Source: Ectocarpus siliculosus
Taxonomy: Eukaryota > Sar > Phaeophyceae > Ectocarpales > Ectocarpaceae
Direction of reading: 5' to 3'
DNA: 37,768 nucleotides
Assembly (NCBI GenBank): GCA_000310025.1
Contig: FN647790.1
Coordinates: forward strand, 179,763 to 217,530
Made by a program: the position numbers and the translations under genes. Shown here piece after piece: positions 20,220 to 31,000 of the stretch (its first letter is position 1; every line of letters starts with the position of its first letter). The notes under the pieces are model-generated. The model saw only the letters and a program-made list of their open reading frames with translations, had not been told where the DNA came from and ran no database searches.

Positions 20220-21657
20220 GCTGCTGGAAGCGCCGCCCTAACGATCTACCACACGCGCGCATCATGGATTGTCTGTCTCACGCACTACTGTATACACCCG
20301 AAAATATCCGTTCTTCAAGATTATTTTTCCACGAGCTACCGGGAAACAGATGCTTGCCGCAGTCTCGTTGGTGGCGGTAGTGGTGTACCTGGTACCTTGC
20401 ACTACTGCTGCTTGTACGCATGTAAATATGGCTTGCCGTGGGCCAACGCTGCTTCCCGAATTGGAATTTGATTTGTCGCCGAGAGTTGAGCCGTAAGGCT
20501 TTATGTGGGGATGGTCACGCGCGGTGCACCACCAAGAAGCAACGGCCTGCAATCTCAACAGGAATTCTGTCACATGACCAAAAAAAAATCAAGTATGGGT
20601 TTCTTAGCAGCAGAAACCTTAGCTTGCTATTTGGGGATGTGATTGAAAACAGCCAAGAGATTGGGGACACGCTCCCCTATCCCCGGCGCCTGGCCATCTG
20701 GTGTGATGTTGTATTTGTTGGATGTGTTGTTTGTGCAATTTTAACGTGTGTGAGAAAAATGAACGATTAAAATAGCGAATAGATGTACATAAGTGAAACC
20801 AAAGAACGCCGAGAAACCTGCGTGTGGCGTCCAAAGTGAAGTTTTTTCGTCTTCAGTTTGTCTCAAGGGATGTACAGCAGGGAAAGGTGTATGGGGGAAC
20901 GGCAGATGGGAAGAATCAATGCTACGGTACGGGAGCTCTTGTGCGGCGTGCGGCCGAATTCGCTCGGAGGTATCCAACCTACCATGTGTGCAGGGTCGGA
21001 TCAACAACCACAGAAGAAAAGGTTTGTTTACCTCCAAACATCTCTGTAGTGTTTACATTGTGTGTCTTTTTTTTTTCTTCGTTCCACTAGTATTCTGGAC
21101 GTTGGTACTTGCAGGTTTTCGACACACAGCAGCGGGGGGCCCTCCGCAGTGCCGATATGGACCAGACCAGCGTATCGGCACTATTCAGAGCCACCGGCAC
21201 TATTTACCGGATACAGAATTACTTGGTTATTCCGTCTGTGCCCGCCGAAAATACCGGCATTTTACCGGGCAGTGGTACTATTCAACCAGCACTACCGAGG
21301 GCCCCCCATGAGTGTAATTCTGGACGAACATGCCGGGGTCACACAGGAGGTAAGGACAGGCGTGACTCGCACGTTTTCCCACCCTAGGGCATTGTTCGCA
21401 CAGCACTGCGTGATTGGTTCGGAAACAGTTTTGCGACGAAGTTTGTTGCCTCTCTCACGCTACCAGAAAGCAGAGGACTATCGCTGACAGCCATTTGTGG
21501 CAGCCTTATCGCACACACACACACATGTGAAGACAACCGACAACAGCAACAACACAGCGCGGCAGGCCGGCAGCCTAGGTCTGCAACCGGGGCAAGCAAA
21601 AAGCAAACACAGTCCCTCTCTCACCCCGCACGCCGCAACGCTTCGAGAACCAACGCA
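20220..21657. other. Tail-to-tail intergenic region
   Basis: The interval lies between the Beclin stop and the DUF218 stop. It holds the family C element at 21134-21307 and no protein-coding frame I can support. Confidence 0.5.
21134..21307. repeat. TIR element family C, copy 1
   Basis: The ends are GGGGGGCCCTCCGCAGTGC and GCACTACCGAGGGCCCCCC, an inverted pair. The interior TGTGCCCGCCGAAAA, CCGGGCA and ACTATTCA blocks recur at 33737-33910. Confidence 0.75.
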
Positions 21658-24600
21658 CTACGATGCCCCCCCCCAGCCCCCACCGGAGCTAGCCTGGTAC
21701 CGCCCGTGCGTCAAGTCGAAGTATCCGCGGTGCCCCCCGAGCATCATGAAAGCTCGGAACTCTTCCACGGTGCGGATCTCCCGGGCCCGCTGGCGCGCCT
21801 GTTCTGCCGCCTCTCTCTCGTGGGCTTGACGGGCCTCTCTCTGCTCCCCTCCCCTGGCCCACATCTCTACCGGCGTCTCGATGCTCACGATCTGCATATT
21901 TCGGCGTTTTGGGAGGAGAAACGAAGTCGGCGACAAAACGTTTCAGGGAAAAAGCGCAGGGAGGGTGGGAGTGTGTGCCGGAGGGAAATCGATCGAACGG
22001 TGTGGAGTGTCATGAGTGACTTTCACGGCCACGTTAACTGTTTACGAGAGACAAAGGCGGCGAGGAGTCGTCATGTGCTTGCGTCTTCCTCAGCTTTGAC
22101 ACGGAGCGTTACGCTTGGCACGACACCCCTTAGTACAATAGCTGCTACTGTCAACCCGGCACCAGCTGCAGTTGCACCGCGTACGGCCGGACAAACTCAA
22201 CGTCAACAGTGAGTCTCTGGCCGGCGGGTACCATGATCCCTAACTCTTGTGTGGAGCAGTCGACTCGACGTCGCCCCCCCGCCGGGCATGCTGGAGCAAC
22301 CCAAACGCACACGCTACAATCCCCCCCACCTCCGATTAGACAAACTTCTCGCCCTTCGGAGCTACGTATTGAAGCTGCTACTACATGGTACACACGACAC
22401 TTTGTGCCTGGTCGTTATCACGGGTCTGTGTCCCGGAGATTTGCTACAAAGAAAGAGAGCAACAACTCGCACACATCAACTGCAGAAGGATAAACTCAAA
22501 CGGTGGGGGGGGCGGGCGTACTGGATGCCCTAGCGGCTAAACCATTGACCACGCGTCCTCGAGAGGACGGAGTATTGTTTCTACAGGACCGATCACCGAC
22601 GGCCAATCGTTCTCCCTACTTTGCCAATGGTAACTCAATACTGCTGTCCCTAGCTTATCTATCCTCGATGTGCGTATCACTTCCTGCCCTTTCAGCCCAC
22701 TTCCAAACAAGGGCCGGGGGAGGGGAGGGCATTCCTCCTTTTCTTTCCCCCCACCCCGGTGTGTGTGTTCGTCCCATCTATTCTGGCGCCGGCTCCACAG
22801 GCCTTTCGGCGTACAAGTATATATCTGACGTATCAGCCGGGGTCACGCAAGAGGAGGGTCACAAAGGAGCTTTGTTCATTCCTTTTTTTGATTAATACTA
22901 CATTGTATAGCCACACCTTTCCCCTGCGGCGTGGGGTAGCCCCAGCAATACCAACGGCTCCTTCGGCAGTGGCTCGTCATCTCCTCACTCACCGTAACCG
23001 TAGTCTTGCCCCTGAGCAGGGACGGCTCCAGGCCGAACACCCACTGGAAGACCGCGTCCATCCTCTCGGCGTGAAAGTCCGACACGAACACCGTGAGGTT
23101 CATCGGGCCGCGGCGGGCCCTCGCCTTCTTATTCTTCCAGTCGTACATCCACTTCCTCATCTCCCCGCCCCCGTACGCCTCCCCGGCCCGCGCCGCCGGC
23201 AGCTTCTCCTCCCCCCCGTTACCCCCGCCCCCTGCCCCGCTCTTCGCGGCCGCTGCCGCCGCCGCCGCCGCCGCCACCGCGTCCGCCCTCTTGGTCTCCT
23301 TCAGCGTCAGCCCTCTCGCCGCCGCCGCCGCCGCTTCCCTCCGCGCCGAGAAGAGTCCCGGCTCGTTGTCGCCGCCTACCGCCGCTGCCGTTTCACTCTC
23401 GCCTTCGCCTGTGCCGCCGCTCTCCGCTACTACCGCGCTGCCCGGGTAGGGGAGCTTTCTCGGAGACAACACCGACGGCGCGACGCCGGCGGCGGGGGCC
23501 GGCGGCGGCGGCGGCGGCGGCGGCGGTGCCGCGTGCTCGTTCGCGCGGTCCCCGTGCCGGAAGGACATGTCCAGCATGGCTTCCACCGCCATCCTGGCGA
23601 ACCACGCGTTGCCCACGGTATCCCAGCTCGCGAAGTCCGCGATGATGCTCCCCGGAGGAACGCCTCCTCTTCAAAAGGCCGGTGGGGGGGGGGTAGGGGT
23701 TAGTATCTAGAAATTCTTGACGACCATCAAACACTCGGGTGGCATGCAGCAGGTCCGACCATCATCGGAGAGATTGCGGCCCAAGCAGACCGGTTGACGA
23801 AACGACCAAAACAAAGAGACGTGGAAGAGACTAACCAACTTACCGTCGTACTAGCACAGCAGGCGAAACATGTTCCCTGCGACAAACACGGGTGAACAAG
23901 CATCACGGGCTAGACTGTTCCCCAGACGGGGCGATCAACGCGGAACGCGACAGCAAGGAAGTCAAACCAAAAGTGCGAACACAAAAGCCAGACCGTTCCC
24001 CACACAGGCGAGTAGCGCGGGACGCAAAAGCGAAGAGCTCAACCACACGACCCCTACGCAGAGAGGGACGGACATGCAGAAGAGCATCAGACGTACGACC
24101 GGCCTCACCGCACGAGTTCCTCTGCTATTCTCGCCGACTCGAAGATGACGTGCCCGTTCCCGCCGCGAGCGCTGGGGGCGTTCATGCTGCCTGAACAAAA
24201 AACCGGAGACACAGAAAACACCGAAGAAGATCCAACCAACCACCAAGCCAAGTCCGTTTCGGGGACAATTGAACGGGTAGCACGGTAAACTACAAAAAAC
24301 GATGCTCTGGGCTTGATTGATGCTCATCTGCTCCCACAGCACGAGTAGCCCATGCTTGCCTCTTGAGTCAACAGAGGGAGAGAGATGGAGAGAGAGAGCA
24401 AACGAATGTAGGAAAGCACCACCACACGAAAAAACATCTGCCACGGCAGCAACGGACAGCATGACGGAACAAGTTCTTCCAATCGTTTAACTATTTTTTC
24501 GACCTCCGCCACACTGATTCTTTGACAAAATGCGGCAAGAAATAAAGACCCCTCACCTGCCCCTAGCGCGAGGAAGGCCGTGGTGTCCCCGTACTTCATA

Positions 24601-27600
24601 TCAAACCGTTCAAGGGCCTTAGCTACCCTCTGCGCGGTCCAGGAGGGGTACCCTGCATCCTTCACCGACCCGGGCCCCCCGCCTGTCAAACAAAACCGGA
24701 GGGCAAAAGCTTGTACTCTTAAGAATAACCGCTGCACGATCCGCGCGCACTACTGGGACAAACCACTTCAATACACGTGTACCGGGGAAACAATACTAGC
24801 AACTTGAAATGGACAGATTGAGATTTGATATCGCCGACGTCGGTTGAATTGGAGTGCTGGTTGGACCAGCCACCTCGCCTGTCGTGGGACCCGCTCGCAT
24901 AGTACCGTCAACTGCGGCGGAGGTTCACACTCCCGCCAAATTGTAAGCGAGCTACCGTTGAACAGCTTCTTGTAGACATGTGCACCGTTTTTGATGGGGG
25001 TGAACACCCCCCCGCCCCCAACCTCAAACGCAAACAATGATGACCAGCTTCTGGCTCATCCTTGTGATGTGATAGCCTGGGCCGACCAAAACCCGGCATA
25101 TCGCTCCGTCGCGGCAATATTGTAGGGATGCGAGGTCATTGGTCTAACGACTACCGCATGCGTCTACATGAGTAACCCCCCCCCGTTAACAGGTGCAGTA
25201 GACGATGCGTACCTGGCACGACGTAGACTCGCTTGACCGTTCCGAAACCTCTCCCGGTGGAATCGGAGATAAGCTTCCTCAGCGCGTGGTGGTGCTGCAT
25301 GCCTGCGGCGGTGCTCCGTTGGTGCGCCTCTTTTTCCTCTGAATTTGGAATCGAATTTCCACGTCAACGCAAAGCATGCAAGAACGTTCACCACAATAGG
25401 GAAATGTACATGCATCTCTAGTTGCAAAACATAACGGTGCCTACATAAGTGTTGTTCGATGTGTTGTTCGACGTATGGCACACACGTATGTATCGCACTC
25501 ATTTTGCATTTGGAGGGACCGGGGGATGATGAGGAGGAACCTGATTTGCATCTAGCACAATTCCAACCAACGACCAAGTCTGTGAACCCAGTCATTGGCC
25601 GCCCCCTCCCGCAACAATCCCCCGGCCGCCTGCCAATGGTGTCGGTACTTCGGAATGCGTTGGGAGTAATTGCAGCACAAGAACGGCTCTACTGCATGGG
25701 TTTGGTACGGTATGTTTTGTGAAAGGCGTTGCCAAGTCTGTAACCGTCAGCAGGTGAGGACGGCTTGGCGTCAGTGTGTGGATAATAAAAAAACTCTGCG
25801 TGATGGCCTGCCTGGCCTCGCATGACATGCCACTTGCTTTGGTAGCTGCGGCTGGGAATATAGCTGCACAGCGACAGCAGTGCTGTTGCTTCAAACATCT
25901 CAGTTGTCAACACCTGCGAAGACGTGCTCGCGGGATTCTCAACCCGCAAAACGGGCCGGTGCGCCGGTGCGTCGTTCTACTTTCTGTCCATCTGTGCGTT
26001 GCGAATCACGGAAGTTCCACAAAAGCACGCGGCACCAGAACATAGCCATACATGTACCGAGTTTTGTACATCGGTGGCATCTCCGAGGCCTTTGACGTTG
26101 CTACTGCTGTAGCGCTGTCCCATCGACTCACATGCAACAACAGGTTCACACCGCACCGCTTGTACTACAGTACTATTATTGTAGTACTTGGGTGGGTTGT
26201 TCAACACAATTCTGTGTGTACTGGCTACGCAAGCAATTAGGGGTAGACAAAATGGCCGGTAATCAGCAGCCCCTGGAGGCTCGCAACGAATGATACAAGC
26301 AGTCATTAGCCCGAGATTATGTCTTGTCCCGACCAACGGCAACGGGTACGCTCAGCTTAAGGCTGCACTGGGGATCGCAGTACTTCCTCTTCAAAAAAAC
26401 AGGAAACGCCTGGAAACGCCTGCATATCTCGGTTTTCCTAAGTACGAAACTTCCATCGCAAAATAAACCGTCCGCGGACCCCCTCTCGTGTACAATGTTA
26501 GTAGCTGAGGTTGTAGCCCTTGCGATACACTACAGACTAGCGGTCCGCGATTTCCCAAACGATCCTTCTATCATCGAGTTCGGTGAGCTACAAGCTAGAT
26601 TTTTGAAGCTGCTGTGCGGTCCAATTTTGAAACGCTTCAAGCACATGGTGAACACGAATCACCGCCTATGTGAGTGTATGGGGCCGCGAACTTCAGCGCA
26701 GCTCTTCCCTCACATATCCAGCTGGTCGCCATTTTCGATTTGAATGCCTGGGGTCATGTATATGCATGTATAGCTTAAGCGAAGGTGCTTGAAGCGTTTC
26801 AAAATCGGACCGCACAGCAGCTTCAAAAATCTAGCTTGTAGCTCACCGAACTCGATGATAGAAGGATCGTTTGGAAAATCGCGGACCACTAGTCTGCAGT
26901 GTATCGCAAGGGCTACAATCTCAGCTAACACTGTCCACGAGGGGGGGTCAGCGGACGGATAATTTGCGAAGGAAGTTTCGTACTGAAGTTAGACTTTGGA
27001 AAACCGAGATATGCAGGCGTTTCCTGAATTTTTCAGAGGAGGTACCGCGATCCCCAGTGCGCCCTTAACACGCATTCATGAAACGGACTGCTCGTGCTGC
27101 TCTACCGTTACACGTTCTACCGTACACGATAGGCTGCCTGGTGTACATGTAGCACACAAAGTATTTACCTCGCCAATACAAATGCCCTTCTGTGGGACAC
27201 ATGCTTCATTGTAGCCTTCAACCTCACTGCTGCTGATCTCTAGCACGGCTACACCAACACACAAACACCGAACGCCTCCACGCCTTGGCCGCGTGGTATC
27301 TACAGTACTGCTGTACATCAGTAGCCGACATGATTGGATCTGCACAACACACATGGCCTGACAGCATGCGACCCTGGGATCATCCCTGCTTATCGTTGGC
27401 ATTCGACCGTGCTCCAACACAGATATAGACTTTGCAGCAGCACAATGGATAAACATAGTCTAGACACTCAAAAACAAACGCCGAGAATATTGGAGAACAC
27501 AATCCCACCTTTGGCCTGGTCCCCCTCCCTCTTGCGCCGCCATGCTACCGCCCCTGCTTGGTATCCAACCAGGGCTGCGCACACCGCACACCCCAGGGGG

Positions 27601-27650
27601 ACCGCGAGCACCAGCAGCGAGACCTGCTGGTGCTGGGAAGAAGAGGGCAT
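21658..27650 (-). CDS. DUF218 (YdcF/SanA-like) domain protein with N-terminal membrane anchor, 6 exons
   Basis: Exons in transcript order: 27650-27509, 25338-25213, 24682-24557, 24190-24109, 23668-22993, 21891-21658; all GT-AG, phases consistent, 461 aa. The start at 27650 gives a short N-terminus and one membrane segment (about residues 10-36) followed by WRRKR; an in-frame ATG at 27779 is also possible. The DUF218 fold is spread over the exons: VKRVYVVPGGGPGS (about 81-94), FLALGAGSMNAP, VIFES, FASWDTVGNAWF (171-182), VFVSDFHAERMDAVF (352-366) and a C-terminal helix with IRTVEEFRAF. Family members are membrane-anchored proteins of poorly known function, linked in bacteria to envelope integrity. 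Oddly, about 140 residues of Pro, Ala and Gly low complexity lie between the GNAWF and SDFH motifs, where related proteins have a short link. Exon 1 is the least certain exon. Confidence 0.85.
22520..22632 (+). repeat. SINE-like dispersed repeat, copy 3
   Basis: It follows a G-run and reads GATGCCCTAGCGGCTAAACC, then ATTGACCACGCGTCC and GAGGACGGAGTATTG, close to 1081-1212. It lies in the last DUF218 intron. Confidence 0.6.
25066..25190 (-). repeat. SINE-like dispersed repeat, copy 4
   Basis: It is the partner of 19558-19690 and ends in a C-run at about 25176-25184. It sits within about 25 bases of a DUF218 donor, in intron 2 of that gene. Confidence 0.6.
26355..27069. repeat. Long foldback (inverted repeat), DUF218 intron 1
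   Basis: The left arm 26355-26644 and right arm 26785-27069 are reverse complements with a 140-bp loop. About 135 bp next to the loop differ at only about five positions; the outer parts are more diverged. Both arms keep the same open frame, including FPNDPSIIEFGELQARFLKL, read from the plus strand on the left and the minus strand on the right. Confidence 0.9.
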
Positions 27651-28063
27651 AACTCTCCCAAGGATGGAACGGCGTTGTGCTTCTGTTGTTGTGTGGCCTC
27701 TGTACCTCCACACAAGGGAAGGACCAACAACCACCCCGCAGTGGCAGGCAGCACAGAGCACAGAGCAGCGGCGTGTCACCGCTAGCCAGGGGAGGCCCGC
27801 AGATGGTATTTTACATTTAGCTCGCCCCCCTGGCCCTCGGAGCCACGTGTGTTGTGTGCCGGCCAGCGTCTCTCAGCGGTCCGAGAGCTTGCACCCAGTC
27901 ACTGCTGCTGTGTACCACTGAGGTGGAGAGACGCCTGCTCGCGACGAAAGCCAGACAAGCGTTGCAATAAGCTTGCAGGGACCGAGAGCCTTGCATGCAA
28001 AGGAGTGCGTACGTCCTTTGCTTTGGTTTTTGTTTTTTTGGCTGGGTGTAGGAGAGGAGGAGG
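27651..28063. promoter_or_regulatory. Probable shared promoter, DUF218 / SEC62
   Basis: 413 bp separate the divergent start codons. A T-rich stretch ending GTGTAG at about 28051 could be a 3' splice site in the SEC62 5' UTR. No TATA box is obvious. The call is based on geometry. Confidence 0.45.
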
Positions 28064-31000
28064 ATGGCCTCAAATACAGGGACGGATGTGTCCAAGTATG
28101 AGACAGAGGAGGGGCTGAAGGAAGTGGCTGCGTTCCTGAGGGGGAGGAACGGGATGCCCCTGCGGCCAGCGATTGAGGTGGACAAGCGCGTGGAGTATTT
28201 CAAGGGTGAGCCATTGACACGCAGGAAACGGAGAGATTTGGATGAGGTTGACTCTCGATCACACAACACACGAAGGGTCGTTCCCTCTTTCGAAAATACT
28301 CGTGTGTGTGCATGATCAGGTGTCTATGTGTACCAATCAGAGGAGGAGCGGAGTTTACGTCCCGCCGCCCCTTTTCGACACCAGTACCCTTGGCTCATGG
28401 AGTACTGCGGTGTAGGGGGAAACACGTTGCTGCGGGCCAAAGAAGAGAACGCAGACGCCCACTCCTGTGCCCCGAGTAGTCTTTATTTTCCAGCCCCTTG
28501 AGGCAGTCCCGTGTCCTCGAAAGTTAGTTCCTCTTGGTTGGGTGGGGTGGGTGCCGAAAACATGAGTTTTGCTCAAAAGCAGCGGCAATCGGATTTGTTT
28601 CCTGCCCAACACTCCCTTCCTTGCCGCGGTGGCCGCCGCAAGTCTTGCCTGATAGTCTCCCTTCTGTGGCACCGCGAACGATTCCCGATACGCTCCCGGT
28701 TTTTCTTAGCTTGCAAGCGAGGAAAAGATTTCAAATTTCATCATGTCCAGCGGGTTGGTTGTCGTGCATGTATGTGGGGCTACGGGCGACTTTTTGGGGG
28801 CCAGACGCCCCCTTGTCGCCGGCCACCCACCCTTGATGTTATTGCTGTTGCGTGGAAGTTGTCCATGGGAGTATAACTGTGTTGATTCTCACCGCCGGTA
28901 AACGAGACCTAAGATAGATTCGCAGCAGTCCTCGCGGAAACCGGTAGCATCAACTACAAGTCTCTCAAAACACACGGTAAACGTGGTGCAGAAATAAAAG
29001 AAAGAAGTGTACATACAGCTTGTAGGGTTCCACCGCATCCACTCGTGCACAGCACAAAACCTACACATCACCTGCTTCCGGCCGCCCTCTCTCTCTTTTC
29101 ATCGAGCTTGACCGGTCCCGCGGCGTTGAGGCTGAAGCATTTCTTGACGTTTGACTTTTATCGTTAAGACGCGAGCCTGCGGTCGAGACACTCATGGACA
29201 GAAGCCCACCACCAGCATCTGACACGTGTTGGGGCGGGAGTTCATGTTCGCGATTTTTCCACTTACATGTTTCATGTATGCATACCTATATATGTAGGTC
29301 GCGGCAGTTCTTCGTGCCAGGTACTCATGCCTTATGCCTCCAAAGCTATCTATCCAACGTTATCCAAGCGTGCTCGCGGGAGGCGGTAACGGACGCGAAC
29401 TTTTTAATAACCCCCCTTTTGCTCTGATTTCATAACTTCATCTCGTAATCCCTCTCCGCTGCAAAAGGTTACGTGTGCTGCCACATGTACATCGGTGCAC
29501 GCCTAATTTTGCAGCGTGTGTTTCGCAAGATACTACACCCTCTAGACCGACCTTCAAAGCAAATGGGCGGCACCGGAATTTGGTGGCGTTGGAACCTCTT
29601 CGTCGAGAGCTTTCCGAAAACATGTCATTTTATGCATAATGCACCCTGTTGGTGGTCGTGGCATAATCAGGCCTTGAGAATCGGTCCAGGGGGTGTGGTA
29701 TCTTATGCAACCAACAGCAGGTGGTTTTTGCCAACAGTTGTTCCTGCCACCTACAATTATAACACAAATGACGCTAGCACCCCCCCCCTTCTTCGGGAGG
29801 CGATTTGGGCGGTCTCTCACACCTGGAATATGGATTTTTCCTAGAGGTTTCTCACGCGTAAGTTCCAGTTCGGCCTGCTGGCTCATTCGGCGGCAGGCCG
29901 GGCGGTGCTGGGCAGCGGTAGGGTGGCGCCAGCTCACGACAGCTACGCAGCAGCCTGTCTCACCACCATTCAGAATACGATTTCGCAATCCCCAAAAGTT
30001 ACACTACGAACACGATGCAGCCCACTTGTACACAAGAGTAGAAATGAAGAAATTGCGCCAACAGAAGCATGTCAGAGCTTTTAGGCTCTTGCCGACAAAG
30101 CAGCCCCGCCCACCCCGCCCCACGACAAGCGGGACGTCGAGAGATGAGAATTACCGCCCTTCGGAAGAATCGAGCCCATGAAATTAGCCCTTAAGTCAAG
30201 CAGCTTTCTCGCACCCCAAGCTTTCTCTCAACCCTGGCTGTGGTGCAGAATGTTCATGTTGACGTTTCTGGGCAGGGGGGTTCCGTAGTGTTGCTGGTGT
30301 CTGCGCCGGTCGCTGTACGTGTGCATTGACTGCGGCGGAAACAAGTTCCCCCTCCCGGGCTTGACCGAATCATGCACAACATGTGGCCGCAGAAACGTTG
30401 TTGATCCATTGGGTTCGGTAGCGTGTTCATCAAAAAGTGTTCACATAATGCTTACATCTTGTGTTGTGGATTCAAGATTGCTCGCGTTTTTCGGTCGACC
30501 TTTCAAGCGGCCACTTTTTTCTCTCCTAGCTGCTTCTAGCGAGAGGAATTGTACCTCGAGTAGCGGTACGAACATCGAACTAATCTGTCTGAGGTTTGAA
30601 CTGCTGTTGTGGCTAGCTGTCACGTGTTATCAGCACATATGTTGACCGTGAGGGTAGTTTTTCGACCCGAGCTATTGGCGGTATTTCCGGCGACCCTTGC
30701 GGCGCAATTGGCCACGAGACCGCTGAACAGCGTCCCGAAGTTCATTGAATTGACCCTCCTCCACGAACTCTGCCAACTGACTTCCCATTCCCAGTTGGTT
30801 TATCTGGGGGGAAATTGAATCCACGGAGCCCTTGACGAAAAGTGCATGTCTTGTCCCTTTCATTTCCTCCCGGGGTCGGTGGTCTCTTGTTTCAGCCAAG
30901 TATATCAACTGGGAAGTCAGTTGGCAACGTTCGCGGGGGGTCAACTCAACGAACTTCGGGACACCGTTGAGCGGTCTGGCGGCAATTCCGCCGGAGGGTT

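Noticed and set aside
25592-25894. 100-codon minus-strand open frame as first exon of the DUF218 gene
   Set aside because: It offers no in-phase donor to exon 2; the exon at 27509-27650 gives the right phase and a plausible membrane anchor.
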